Assembly: GCA_050031985.1 (NCBI GenBank)
Contig: JBNAIG010000034.1
Span: 1 to 64,000 of the forward strand
Length of the DNA: 64,000 nt
Reading direction: 5' to 3'
DNA from: SZUA-368 sp028533045
Lineage (GTDB): Bacteria; Spirochaetota; Spirochaetia; DSM-2461
This document shows, piece after piece, positions 1 through 9,172 of the stretch. The notes below the pieces were generated by a model. The model searched no databases and was not told where the DNA came from. It saw only the letters and a list, made by a program, of their open reading frames with translations. Made by a program: the position numbers and the translations under genes. The first letter of the stretch is position 1. Every line of letters begins with the position of its first letter.

Positions 1-228
1 AATCAGTTGCTTTAGTAGAATTTCAGGTTTAACTTTATGATGACCATAATGATTTATGGTGAAATAAGATAGTGCGAATGTCCTATGGCATTTTTTGCAT
101 TGATAGAGTTGAGTTTTTCCTTCCCGTTTAGTAACCGTAAATCCTCTTTTCTTGTACCATCTTACATCTTTCGAAGGACTTTGATGATGGAAGCAATGGG
201 GATTAGGGCAATAGATTTCTTCTTTCAT
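1..228 (-). CDS. Transposase-like zinc-ribbon protein, 5' part only
   Basis: The first 76 codons of a minus-strand gene that runs off the left edge. The start ATG at 226-228 is preceded by an AAGAGG ribosome-binding site; an in-frame ATG 15 codons upstream is possible but has no such site. The protein opens with a zinc-ribbon pattern, CPNPHC near residues 7-12 and CKKCHRTF near 49-56, followed by a basic stretch with several His and Lys. This matches the N-terminal zinc finger of IS1/InsA-type and other transposase-like proteins, including a family I remember as frequent in spirochaetes. The catalytic part is outside the window, so whether it is an intact insertion sequence cannot be said. 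It follows lepA on the same strand, so read-through from lepA is expected. Confidence 0.6.
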   Translation of the reverse strand, partial: MKEEIYCPNPHCFHHQSPSKDVRWYKKRGFTVTKREGKTQLYQCKKCHRTFALSYFTINHYGHHKVKPEILLKQLI

Positions 229-238
229 AATGGAATAT

Positions 239-264
239 CCTCTTATTGTCTTACGAATAAGAGG
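239..264 (-). promoter_or_regulatory. Hairpin covering the ribosome-binding site of the transposase-like gene
   Basis: A perfect 9-bp inverted repeat (CCTCTTATT, 8-nt loop, AATAAGAGG). On the minus strand its 3' arm contains the AAGAGG Shine-Dalgarno of the gene starting at 228. In RNA reading through from lepA the stem would hide the site. Insertion sequences such as IS10 and IS50 are known to use similar structures to block translation from outside transcripts; that this one does so is inference. Confidence 0.55.
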
Positions 265-327
265 GAGAGCCATTTTTTTAAATAATCATCATTTTTCTAG
301 AAAAAACTCAAGGATTGGGAACATTAG

Positions 328-2139
328 CTATTCGTCATCATCGGTACGCAATACAGAAAGAAAAGCCGACTGTGGCAATTCCACATTACCCACCATCTTC
401 ATTCTCTTCTTTCCTTCCTTCTGCTTCTCCAACAGCTTCTTCTTACGGGTAATATCACCACCATAACATTTGGCGGTAACATCCTTTCGAAGGGCACTAA
501 TGGTCTCACGGGCCACAAAAGAACCGCCAATAGCCGCCTGAATAGGTATTTTGAACTGCTGACGGGGAATTTCCTGCTTCAGCTTTTTGCAGATAGACCG
601 GCCTCTCATCTGAGCGTTATCCCGGAATACAAGCTGGCTCAAAGCATCAACAGGCTCGGAGTTAACCAAAATATCCATCTTTACAAGATCGGTCTGCTGG
701 TAACCTTTCACTTCATAGTCAAAGGAAGCGTAACCACGGCTAATGGACTTAAGCTTATCGTAAAAGTCAAAAAGCACTTCCGCCAGGGGCATATCATAAC
801 GGATTTCCACCCGTTTTTCGTCCAGGTAGTTCATGTCTGTCTGGATCCCACGCTTCTGCATACAGAGGGTCATAATATTCCCCAGATATTCGGTAGGAGT
901 AATAATCGCCGCCGTAATATAGGGCTCTTCCGCACTCTGAATGGTTCCCGGTTCGGGAAAGTTGAGCGGGTTATCCAGATAGTAGGGTTCACCCTTCTGG
1001 GGAACGATATGGTACTGTACGGAGGGGCTGGTCAAAACAATATTCAAACCGAATTCCCTCTCCAGACGCTCCTGGATTACTTCAAGATGAAGGAGTCCCA
1101 GAAAACCGCAGCGAAAACCGAATCCCAAAGCCGCAGAGGAGTCCTTCTCATAAATGAGGGAGGCATCGTTCAGCTTGAGCTTGTCGATAGCCGCATGGAG
1201 TTCTTCATACTGATTGGTATCCACCGGATAGATGGAAGAGAACACAACGGGCTTAACATCCCTAAAACCGGGAAGGGGCGAATCGGCCGCCCGGGCAACG
1301 CAGGTAATAGTATCACCGACACGTACTTCGGAAATGTTTTTAATACCGGCAATAATGTAACCCACATCACCGGAGGAGAGAGTTCCGGTTCTTTCCATCT
1401 TCAGACGAAAAAGCCCCGCTTCTTCTACTTTATACTCCGCCCCGTTGGACATGAGTCGGATGGAGTCACCTTCCTTAATAGTTCCTTCAAACACTCGGAT
1501 ATGAATAATAACTCCCCGGTAGGGATCGTAATGGGAGTCAAAGGTCAAAGCCTGAACAGGGGCTTTAGGATCTCCGTCGGGAGCGGGAATCCACTCAACA
1601 AGACCGTTCATTAGCTCATCAACCCCCAATCCGGTCTTGGCGGAAATGGGGAAAACCAGGTCTTTATCCAGGCCCAGGTCGTGATCGATCTGCTCTTTAA
1701 CCCTTTCCAGGTCCGCACTGGGAAGATCCATTTTATTGACAACAGGAATAATCTCCAAGTCATGTTCCAGGGCCAGATACATATTGGAGAGGGTTTGCGC
1801 CTCAACCCCCTGGGAAGCATCAATCAACAGAATGGCCCCCTCACAGGAAGTAATAGCCCGGGAAACCTCATAGGCAAAGTCCACATGCCCCGGAGTATCA
1901 ATAAGATTCAACTGATAGGTTTCGCCGTCGGCAGCCAAATAATTAATGGTTACCGCCTGGGATTTAATGGTAATACCCCGCTCCTGTTCAATATCCATGG
2001 AGTCGAGCATCTGATTATGAAAATCCCTTTCCGTTACCATCTGGGCTTTTTCCAGAAAACGGTCGGCCAAGGTGGATTTCCCGTGGTCGATATGGGCGAT
2101 TATACAAAAATTTCTTACTTTATCCTGTGATGTACTCAT
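328..2139 (-). CDS. lepA: Elongation factor 4 (LepA), ribosome back-translocating GTPase
   Basis: A 603-residue protein, full length for LepA. It is a translational GTPase that binds stalled or mistranslocated ribosomes. The GTPase motifs are present: P-loop AHIDHGKS at about 15-22, switch region ERGITIK near 53, DTPGHVDF near 82 and NKMD near 136. Elongation-factor domains II, III and V follow, and the LepA-specific C-terminal domain carries the basic stretch GGDITRKKKLLEKQKEGKKR and ends in SAFLSVL. The ATG start has no Shine-Dalgarno but sits 8 nt after a -10 box, so the mRNA is probably leaderless. It lies downstream of, and is not fused to, the protease gene ending at 2189. Confidence 0.97.
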   Translation of the reverse strand: MSTSQDKVRNFCIIAHIDHGKSTLADRFLEKAQMVTERDFHNQMLDSMDIEQERGITIKSQAVTINYLAADGETYQLNLIDTPGHVDFAYEVSRAITSCEGAILLIDASQGVEAQTLSNMYLALEHDLEIIPVVNKMDLPSADLERVKEQIDHDLGLDKDLVFPISAKTGLGVDELMNGLVEWIPAPDGDPKAPVQALTFDSHYDPYRGVIIHIRVFEGTIKEGDSIRLMSNGAEYKVEEAGLFRLKMERTGTLSSGDVGYIIAGIKNISEVRVGDTITCVARAADSPLPGFRDVKPVVFSSIYPVDTNQYEELHAAIDKLKLNDASLIYEKDSSAALGFGFRCGFLGLLHLEVIQERLEREFGLNIVLTSPSVQYHIVPQKGEPYYLDNPLNFPEPGTIQSAEEPYITAAIITPTEYLGNIMTLCMQKRGIQTDMNYLDEKRVEIRYDMPLAEVLFDFYDKLKSISRGYASFDYEVKGYQQTDLVKMDILVNSEPVDALSQLVFRDNAQMRGRSICKKLKQEIPRQQFKIPIQAAIGGSFVARETISALRKDVTAKCYGGDITRKKKLLEKQKEGKKRMKMVGNVELPQSAFLSVLRTDDDE

Positions 2140-2147
2140 TGGGCCCT

Positions 2148-2176
2148 ACTATACATGATCTTATTAAAATCATCAA
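2148..2176 (-). promoter_or_regulatory. lepA promoter, leaderless type
   Basis: On the minus strand, TTGATG (2171-2176), a 17-nt spacer and TATAGT (2148-2153). The lepA ATG begins 8 nt after the -10 box, about where transcription should start, and no Shine-Dalgarno fits in between. The discriminator is GC-rich (AGGGCCC). Confidence 0.65.
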
Positions 2177-2188
2177 TAAGCCTTTTTC

Positions 2189-3970
2189 CTATAGGAAATA
2201 ATTCATATCGTACCACAGTCCCATCTGAAGACCGCTCGTCATAAATCCCGACTTGCGGGCCTTAATGACAATTTGTATCACAAGAACCTTCTCTTCTTCC
2301 ATATCCATCCATTTGTTAAGAGTAAAGGAGTCTCCCGTTACCAGTCCCGACTCATCTCCCACGGAACCGGGATAGACCTCTTCGATACGGTACTGGCGCA
2401 TATTCTTGCCCTTGTTAATACGGACCGTACTCATTCCAAAGAGTGGGGCAAACAGATTGTCGATAGAATCACGGTTCAAGACGGTTTTCATGGGATAATC
2501 GGGTCGCTTCTCTACTCCCACGGGCAGAGATATCTCCTCTCCCTTACGAATGAGGTCCAGATAAACAATCTCCCCGGGAAAGGAAGAGATGAGTATATCA
2601 TGAATATCCTTAATATCTTCCACAGGAATACCGTTTATCCCGACAATTTCATCGCCCCCTTCAAGGGAGCTCAGCTCCGCAGCCGTACCCGGTACTATAT
2701 AACGATTTATAATCTTGCCGAATTCCTTATAGGCAACCAGCCCCATCCAGCCGTAATCGATCTTCCCCCCTTCATAAAGACGAGGTAAAAGTTCTTTTAC
2801 ATAGGAAGCGGGAATGGCAAAATTAATCCCTTCATAGTCTTCCACACCGGCGTAAACCACCCCAATGGCCTCACCCTTCTGATTAAGGAGCGGACCGCCG
2901 GAGTTACCCGGATTAATAGGAACATCCACCTGGAGAGAATCTCCCATAGCCTGAAGCTCCCGTCCCATATTGGAAATGGTCCCGCTCGTTACCGTATTGG
3001 AGAGACCGCCGGGAGAACCAATGGCAAAAATACTTTCCCCCAGGGTGTAGTCGTCTTCCCCGGAGAAGGAGAAAACATAGGGAGGAGTGATTTCGACCTT
3101 TAAAAGGGCCAGATCCAACACCGGGTCCCAACCTACAACGGTAGCGGGAATCCGCTCGTTTTCGTTTTCATTAAGCTTTACGTAAAGACGGGAATATCCC
3201 TCATAGGTAGGATCTACTTCACTGTAAATCACGTGATAATTAGTAAGAATATACCCCTCCGGGTCAATAAAGAAACCGCTTCCTATCACCCTGTCCGGCG
3301 TACCCACACCATTCTCTACCCGGATTCCCCTATTGACCCAAATAGTTGCCGTCCCGTCGAGCATATCCTTTTTTTCCGCCCTATTATGCAGAAAGTCCCG
3401 ACTCTCAGAACCGACTCCTTCCCCGGCCTCTTCCTTTAACTGAACAACCCCTTCCAGGGCGGTCGCAAGACGGCTTTCCAAAAAGTAGGCTTCCAGTTCG
3501 TCCCTTTTTTTTCCGTCCAGAGGCAGGGATTCCCGATTTTCCATAAACCAGCAAGCAGCTGCGCCGGCGTACTCCTCTTCCATAAGATAGAGGAGGTAGT
3601 CATAATTCAAATCTCCCCTTCCTATCTCTATTTGAGCTAAATTCGAAGTTCTTTCAAGACTATTGTAAAGAGAAAGAGCCCGGCCGTAATTTTTCTCCTC
3701 AAGGGCCTTATGAAATTCCCCGGTAACACCTTCTCTCAGATTATCCTGAATGAGAGCCCAGTCCTCCCCCTCATTTCCCCGGGGATAAAGGGCGTAGTAG
3801 TTGATAAAGGCCGATTCATAACGCTCCTCTCCCATCAACTCTCTAAAGTAATCCTGATTATATTCTATGATCGAAACCTGGGAAACGTACTCCGCCCCCT
3901 GGTCGCTGGTACGACATGCCGATAAGAGAAGGACTATCAGTCCTGTTTTAACGATACCATTGAGCTTCAA
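2189..3970 (-). CDS. HtrA/trypsin-like serine protease with PDZ domain, putative lipoprotein
   Basis: 593 residues from a TTG start at 3970, chosen because it yields a short lipoprotein signal (LIVLLLSAC, Cys19) preceded by a GGGAGAG ribosome-binding site; a longer in-frame ATG at 4093 would lack a signal peptide and overlap the upstream gene deeply. Residues about 20-200 form a helical, TPR-like region. A trypsin-like domain follows with the complete triad: His246 (LTNYHVIY), Asp286 (DLALLKVE) and Ser357 (GNSGGP). A PDZ domain near 400-490 contains GDEIVGINGIPV. It is a periplasmic or outer-membrane-anchored quality-control protease. Its start overlaps the TPR/EF-hand gene by 23 nt, so the two are translationally coupled. 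DegP-like by domain order, but the N-terminal helical region is not usual for DegP. Confidence 0.85.
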   Translation of the reverse strand: MKLNGIVKTGLIVLLLSACRTSDQGAEYVSQVSIIEYNQDYFRELMGEERYESAFINYYALYPRGNEGEDWALIQDNLREGVTGEFHKALEEKNYGRALSLYNSLERTSNLAQIEIGRGDLNYDYLLYLMEEEYAGAAACWFMENRESLPLDGKKRDELEAYFLESRLATALEGVVQLKEEAGEGVGSESRDFLHNRAEKKDMLDGTATIWVNRGIRVENGVGTPDRVIGSGFFIDPEGYILTNYHVIYSEVDPTYEGYSRLYVKLNENENERIPATVVGWDPVLDLALLKVEITPPYVFSFSGEDDYTLGESIFAIGSPGGLSNTVTSGTISNMGRELQAMGDSLQVDVPINPGNSGGPLLNQKGEAIGVVYAGVEDYEGINFAIPASYVKELLPRLYEGGKIDYGWMGLVAYKEFGKIINRYIVPGTAAELSSLEGGDEIVGINGIPVEDIKDIHDILISSFPGEIVYLDLIRKGEEISLPVGVEKRPDYPMKTVLNRDSIDNLFAPLFGMSTVRINKGKNMRQYRIEEVYPGSVGDESGLVTGDSFTLNKWMDMEEEKVLVIQIVIKARKSGFMTSGLQMGLWYDMNYFL

Positions 3971-5621
3971 ATTTTCTCTCCCAACTAATAAAATCACCCA
4001 CATCCCGGGGATCGTCACTATGGGGAACCACGGTAACAGTGATTTCTCCATAGGGCCCGGCCATGTAGCCATCCATAAAACTATCCTGGTCATAATCCCA
4101 GATTTTCAAAGGAATAAAGGACCAATCTTCATAGAAATCGGACTTTTCATCCCAACTATCATTAAAAGCGTAACCCTTCCAGTTACCATTCTCGTAATAC
4201 TCAAACAGATCAAATCGTCCGTCCCTGTTCAAATCTCTTCGGGCAGCCTGAATAACACCGCCCTCCAAAAGCACCTGCCTACTAAAGTAGCCTTCCCCTT
4301 CCGGATCTTCCTCGATGGCCATTATTTCCCCCGAAGCCAGGTAGTATTTCCTTGCAAGAGCCTCCCCATGCCACTCTTCGATATAGCGGCATTCGGTCAA
4401 AAGGGAATCAAAGGAAATATTAAGATCGCCCCCCTGAATATAATCAAATAACTCAAGGACCCGGGGACTATCAAAATTGTTAAAATCCCGGAAATTTAAA
4501 TAGTCCTCAAGGGAATAACGGGGATAGAGATAGTCAAAGACCTGAACCGAACTCTCCCGCTCCCTTTTAACACGATTAATAGAGGGCCATTCATAAAGGC
4601 TGACTTCACGAAGCTCTTCCTCTCCCCTGCTTCTCCACAGGGAAGGTAAACCGCTCTTATCCAGGCGAATTTCCGTTTCCCAGATACCGTCACGGTTCCT
4701 ATCGACATTGAGTTGATGATCGGCTGTGAACAGGGCTTCCCTAATTCGGTCTCCATCACCATCATAGGAAAAATCCCTCTCCGCCGAAAGGATATAGTCG
4801 TTTATCATACCCCTTCCCTGCTCTCCGCAAAGAGAGTTTAACCGGCCAATCAGAAAAAGATCGGCCGGCTGTTCTTCGGCCAGATAGCTTGCCAAATCAT
4901 CACCGGCTCCGTCGCCTTCCCCTTCCAGCCTGTCCTCCAAATCCAGATAAGATTTTAATGAAGCCGAATTTGCCCTGTACCATTCGTCCAGTGATGGTGG
5001 AAGGACATTCAGCTTATAGAGACGGTGGAAAATCAGATCCATAATCTCTTCATCCCCTCCAAAGTAACGCAGAAGAGTAGGAATCCAGTCATCCCCGCCG
5101 GAAGCAATCATCAAGGAATAAAAACGCCACTCCCCGGGATAGAGGTCTATTCCCTTACGGGCTTTAATAGCAGCGGCCCGGGGATTTTTCAAAAAATAAT
5201 CCGCCCAACCGGAGGCTATAAGGATCTCTTTCCCATAGGACCGGTGAAAGGCAATTCTCTCTTCCCCCTCATGAATGGACTCCCACATTCCCAAACGGGA
5301 ATAGAGGGGAAAAAGGGAATCGACAAAGCGGTCAAAATCACCGGACTCCCAATCATCCAAAGAAAAGGCTTTCTCCCAAGAGACAAGGGCTGCCCTATAG
5401 TCTTGAGCCTCCTCTTCGTAGAGCCCTTTGAAAAGCCAAAGGCCGGAAAGGTTTTCATCATAGGTCATAGCATCATCAATCAGATTAAAGGCCGTTTCCC
5501 GGTCCTCCTCCCACAACTGATCTATCTTTTCAAGGTAGGCCAAAGCGATTTGCCGATCCGAAGCACTAAGAAAGGCCAGGGAGGCGAGAAATAGAACAAG
5601 AGTAAGTTTGATACGTTTCAT
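3948..5621 (-). CDS. Exported protein with TPR-like repeats and EF-hand-like calcium loops
   Basis: 557 residues; function not recognised. It has a clear signal peptide (residues 1-20, ending LAFLSA). Residues about 22-180 show TPR-like helix pairs (for example GLWLFKGLYEEEAQDYRAAL). The second half carries several Asp/Asn loops resembling EF-hand or dockerin calcium sites: DGDGDRIRE near 287, DRNRDGIWE near 307, a near-canonical 12-residue loop DLNRDGRFDLFE at 463-474, and DYDQDSFMD near 509. It is probably periplasmic or surface-located. It lies directly after ftsH (1 nt apart) and overlaps the lipoprotein protease gene, suggesting a shared envelope role. Confidence 0.75.
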   Translation of the reverse strand: MKRIKLTLVLFLASLAFLSASDRQIALAYLEKIDQLWEEDRETAFNLIDDAMTYDENLSGLWLFKGLYEEEAQDYRAALVSWEKAFSLDDWESGDFDRFVDSLFPLYSRLGMWESIHEGEERIAFHRSYGKEILIASGWADYFLKNPRAAAIKARKGIDLYPGEWRFYSLMIASGGDDWIPTLLRYFGGDEEIMDLIFHRLYKLNVLPPSLDEWYRANSASLKSYLDLEDRLEGEGDGAGDDLASYLAEEQPADLFLIGRLNSLCGEQGRGMINDYILSAERDFSYDGDGDRIREALFTADHQLNVDRNRDGIWETEIRLDKSGLPSLWRSRGEEELREVSLYEWPSINRVKRERESSVQVFDYLYPRYSLEDYLNFRDFNNFDSPRVLELFDYIQGGDLNISFDSLLTECRYIEEWHGEALARKYYLASGEIMAIEEDPEGEGYFSRQVLLEGGVIQAARRDLNRDGRFDLFEYYENGNWKGYAFNDSWDEKSDFYEDWSFIPLKIWDYDQDSFMDGYMAGPYGEITVTVVPHSDDPRDVGDFISWERKFEAQWYR

Positions 5622-7484
5622 CTATTGATCCCCTTCCTCATTTTCTTCCGGCTCAAAGCCCAAAAGCTCTCGAATCTCACCGTCATCAAGAGTTTCCTTT
5701 TCTACCAGGACATGGGTAAGTTTATCAAGCATATCCCTGTGCTCCTTTAGAATGGACAGGGCCCGGTTTACCCCTTCATCGAGGAACCGTTTTATCTCTT
5801 CATCCACTTTTCGGGCCGTGTCTTCGGAGTAATTCTTATGCTTTGCCATTTCCCGGGCCAGGAAAATAGGTTCGTCCCCGTCACCCAGGGCCATGGGACC
5901 CAGCTCATGGCTCATACCCCATTCACACACCATACGGCGCGCCATTTCCGTGGCCTGTTTAATATCGTTTTGCGCGCCGGTAGTCGTTTCCCCGTAAACA
6001 ATCTCCTCCGCCGCATATCCGCCGTAGCAAATAACAATTCTGTCCTTAAGCCACTGAATATTGTGAGAGTAGACGTCCTTTTCCGGAAGGGAAAGGGTCA
6101 GCCCCAGAGCCCGTCCCCGGGGAATAATGGTAACCTTGTGGAGAGGATCGGAATGGGTAAGGAAGTAATGCACCAGAGTATGCCCCGCTTCATGATAGGC
6201 GGTCATCTCCTTCTCCTTTTTTCCCATAACCCGGGACTTTCGGGCCACACCCATGAGAACTTTATCCACCGCTTCCTGAAAATCCCGATGGGCCACCCGC
6301 TCCCGCTTCCCGCGAGCCGCAAAAAGGGCGGCTTCATTGGCCATATTGGCTAAGTCGGCCCCGGAAGATCCCGGGGTAGCCCGGGCAATTCGTCTCAGTT
6401 CGACCCCGCGGGCCAGTTTCATTCGTTTAGTATGAATTTCCAGAATGGCTTCTCTTTCATTTACATCGGGAAGATCTATGGTAACCTGACGGTCAAATCG
6501 TCCCGGCCTGAGAAGTGCCGGATCCAACACATCGGGACGGTTGGTAGCGGCCACCACAATAATACCCGAATTGGCATCAAAACCGTCCATTTCCACTAAA
6601 AGCTGGTTAAGAGTCTGTTCCCGCTCGTCATGGCCTCCGCCGTAACCGGCTCCCCGGGACCGGCCCACCGCATCCAATTCGTCAATAAAAAGGATACAGG
6701 GAGAATTCTTTCGTCCCTTGTCAAAAAGGTCCCGAACCCGGCTGGCCCCCACCCCTACGAACATCTCTACAAAATCGGAACCGGACATGTGAAAAAAGGA
6801 AACTCCCGCTTCACCGGCAACGGCCCGGGCCAGAAGGGTCTTACCCGTTCCGGGAGGCCCGACCAGGAGCACCCCCCGGGGAATCCGTGCCCCGATTTTG
6901 GTAAATCGTTGAGGTTCTTTAAGGAATTCCACCACCTCTTCCAATTCATACTTAGGCTCAATCTGCCCCGCCACATCCTTGAAAGTCGTATCGGAAGTTC
7001 CCTTTTCATACAATTTGGCCTTACTCCGGCCAAAGGAAAATCCCTGATTACCTCCCCCCTGCATATTCCGGAAAATCCAGAAGAGAAACAGAAAGGTTAT
7101 CGCCCAGGGAATCAGATTAATCAAGACAAGCCCCAGAGGACTGGATTCGCTCTTACCCCAGACATTCACATTATTTTCGTAGAGAAGAACCATAAGGTTG
7201 TCGTCGGGATAGGGAATAACGCTCTTAAGATAGGTATAGGAGCCGTTTCCCAGGTCACTTCTGATACGTCCCCGGATCTTGCGCTCGTCAAAGATTTCCA
7301 CCTCTTCCAGGTAATCCTCTTCCAGATATTCAAGAAAAACCGAGTAGGAAACTTCCTTTTCCCCCACATTATGGGCCATGGAGTAAAACATAAGAAGGAT
7401 GACAATCATGACGATGGTGACATAGAGCCCGGCCCGCCCCCCATCAGGAAGGTTAAAATTCCCGTTGTTGTTATTATCGAACAT
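5622..7484 (-). CDS. ftsH: ATP-dependent zinc metalloprotease FtsH
   Basis: 620 residues, typical for FtsH, a membrane-anchored hexameric AAA+ protease that degrades misfolded membrane and regulatory proteins. Two transmembrane segments (about 19-37 and 117-138) flank a periplasmic domain. The AAA module has Walker A GPPGTGKT (209-216), Walker B ILFIDELDA (264-272) and the second region of homology LLRPGRFDR (324-332). The zinc site is HEAGH (431-435). The ATG is preceded by AGGAGC. It follows tilS by about 90 nt in the same operon, the order remembered for Borrelia. Confidence 0.98.
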   Translation of the reverse strand: MFDNNNNGNFNLPDGGRAGLYVTIVMIVILLMFYSMAHNVGEKEVSYSVFLEYLEEDYLEEVEIFDERKIRGRIRSDLGNGSYTYLKSVIPYPDDNLMVLLYENNVNVWGKSESSPLGLVLINLIPWAITFLFLFWIFRNMQGGGNQGFSFGRSKAKLYEKGTSDTTFKDVAGQIEPKYELEEVVEFLKEPQRFTKIGARIPRGVLLVGPPGTGKTLLARAVAGEAGVSFFHMSGSDFVEMFVGVGASRVRDLFDKGRKNSPCILFIDELDAVGRSRGAGYGGGHDEREQTLNQLLVEMDGFDANSGIIVVAATNRPDVLDPALLRPGRFDRQVTIDLPDVNEREAILEIHTKRMKLARGVELRRIARATPGSSGADLANMANEAALFAARGKRERVAHRDFQEAVDKVLMGVARKSRVMGKKEKEMTAYHEAGHTLVHYFLTHSDPLHKVTIIPRGRALGLTLSLPEKDVYSHNIQWLKDRIVICYGGYAAEEIVYGETTTGAQNDIKQATEMARRMVCEWGMSHELGPMALGDGDEPIFLAREMAKHKNYSEDTARKVDEEIKRFLDEGVNRALSILKEHRDMLDKLTHVLVEKETLDDGEIRELLGFEPEENEEGDQ

Positions 7485-7572
7485 GGCAAAAGCTCCTGTG
7501 CATCCTATGGTTGGATTTTAACATAATTCCCTTAATAAGCATACAACTTTTCACCGGCCCCTTCCAGTAGCT

Positions 7573-8592
7573 TCAGTCCCGTCTTTTAAGAACAATTTTA
7601 TCCTGATTCAGGCTGATTGAAAGAGCGTGACCTTGAAGATTCAGGGTCCGGGGAGCCTCTTTTTCCAGAAGAGGCCGTATAAACCGATAGGGAACGCGCC
7701 TTCCCTTCCCCCCACTCAGGCGTATCCCCTGAAGAAGTCGGTCAATGGCGGAATAGAGGGAAAATTCCCGAATAGCCGGATGGGCCCCCAAAAAAAGCTC
7801 CCTGTCCATATGGCAGTGATCCGCCTCAAACACCCAGGGGAGTCGGTCGCCCATCTCGGCCAGACACTCTTCATAACGAAAGATTTTTTCCGATAGCTGA
7901 TTAAGGGAACGTTCATAGCCGGGAAAGGTCTTTTCAATCCGGGGCATCAAAGAGGAACGTAAGTCGTTTCGAAGAATTTGATTGTCCCCGTTGGTGGAAT
8001 CCTCCGACCAGGTGATATTCTCCTCTTCCAGGCATGCCACAAGCTCCGCCTTGGGATAGGAAAGGAGCGGCCGGATTCGTTTTCCCTGAACTGGCCGGAT
8101 TCCTCCCAGCCCGGAAAAACCGGAACCCTGAAAATAACGGGTAACCATGGTCTCCGCCTGATCATTCCCGTGATGGGCCAGTACGAGGTAATCAAAATCC
8201 TCTTCCCGAATCAGCCTTTCAAAAAAGTCATATCGGGCCTCACGGGCCACATCCTCCAGGCTGCGCTTCTCATTCCGGGCTCTCTCATCGAGTTCGCCCT
8301 CTGAAACGGAAGCGATAATCAGCTCCACCCCGAATTTTTCCGTATTCTTCTTGAGCATGGCTATCTCATTCTCAAGTTCTGCAGAGGAACGTATATTGTG
8401 GTTTAAATATGCCGCTTTGAGTTGGGATAGGGGGAGGCCGGCCATGCGATAAAGTTCGCTTAGGATAAACAGAAGAGCCGTAGAATCGGCCCCGCCGGAA
8501 AAAGCCACAAGCTGCCGGGAATCCAGAGAAAGCTGCCGGGATCCATACCAGCGGCGAACCCCTTCTTTAAGCCTGTTTGACGTTGATCCCAT
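7573..8592 (-). CDS. tilS: tRNA(Ile)-lysidine synthase TilS
   Basis: 339 residues. TilS converts C34 of the CAU-anticodon tRNA-Ile to lysidine using ATP and lysine, so the tRNA reads AUA codons. The PP-loop SGGADS is at 32-37, and HHGNDQAET near 150 and GIRPV near 175 match the family. It is shorter than the roughly 430-residue E. coli enzyme and appears to have a reduced C-terminal region, as in several small-genome lineages. The start overlaps the end of pth by 26 nt, which implies coupled translation. Confidence 0.92.
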   Translation of the reverse strand: MGSTSNRLKEGVRRWYGSRQLSLDSRQLVAFSGGADSTALLFILSELYRMAGLPLSQLKAAYLNHNIRSSAELENEIAMLKKNTEKFGVELIIASVSEGELDERARNEKRSLEDVAREARYDFFERLIREEDFDYLVLAHHGNDQAETMVTRYFQGSGFSGLGGIRPVQGKRIRPLLSYPKAELVACLEEENITWSEDSTNGDNQILRNDLRSSLMPRIEKTFPGYERSLNQLSEKIFRYEECLAEMGDRLPWVFEADHCHMDRELFLGAHPAIREFSLYSAIDRLLQGIRLSGGKGRRVPYRFIRPLLEKEAPRTLNLQGHALSISLNQDKIVLKRRD

Positions 8593-9172
8593 TCATAGCC
8601 CCGGAAGCACCCTTTTCAAGAATAGTGTAGAAAGCGGACTGACTTTTTCCGATTCCTTCATAAAATGCAACTTTTTCCTCACCTGCAGGCATCCCCAGGA
8701 CATGATCCACCACAGAAACGCCCGAGACAGGACGGCCCACCCCAATGTAAAGACGATTGAAATCGGATGTCCCAAGCACAGAAATTATAGACTTAAGGCC
8801 GTTGTGACCGGCGCTGGAACCTTTAAGCTTCAAGCGGCAATTACCGGGCAACAAATCCATATTGTCCACAGCAATGATCAACTTATCCGCGGTTGTTTTA
8901 TACTTCTTGAGAATGGCGGGAAGGACAAGCCCGGATTTATTCATAAAAGTGAGAGGTTTAACCAAAACGACTCTTTTATCCCCGGAATAGAAGACGGCCA
9001 GGGTATAATCGGCGAGAAAGGGCTTTTTAAAAGTAATCTCTTCCTTTTCGGCAATCCGATCTAAACACAAAAACCCGACATTATGTCGGGTTTCTGCATA
9101 AGCGGGACCGGGATTCCCCAGTCCTACCAGGATGATCGTTTCCGAAAAGGGCTTATTCAGCCGCTTCTTCAC
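8567..9172 (-). CDS. pth: Peptidyl-tRNA hydrolase
   Basis: 201 residues from a GTG at 9172 inside the end of rplY. This start is chosen because the reading frame is open further upstream only as an out-of-frame shadow of rplY, and 201 residues is near the family norm of about 190. The enzyme releases peptides from prematurely dropped peptidyl-tRNA. Conserved features: LVGLGNPG (about 15-22), catalytic His30 in ETRHNVGF, PLTFMNKSG, DNMDL and GHNGLKSI. The 20-nt overlap with rplY and the 26-nt overlap with tilS show a tightly coupled block. Confidence 0.94.
   Translation of the reverse strand: MKKRLNKPFSETIILVGLGNPGPAYAETRHNVGFLCLDRIAEKEEITFKKPFLADYTLAVFYSGDKRVVLVKPLTFMNKSGLVLPAILKKYKTTADKLIIAVDNMDLLPGNCRLKLKGSSAGHNGLKSIISVLGTSDFNRLYIGVGRPVSGVSVVDHVLGMPAGEEKVAFYEGIGKSQSAFYTILEKGASGAMNGINVKQA

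Noticed and set aside
3971..4093. A longer start for the HtrA-like protease at 4093
   Set aside because: It would put 41 residues before the lipoprotein signal and overlap the upstream gene by 146 nt; the TTG at 3970 has a ribosome-binding site.
6630..7526. A 298-codon open frame opposite ftsH
   Set aside because: Antisense shadow of the conserved AAA domain; no start signals and no recognisable protein features.
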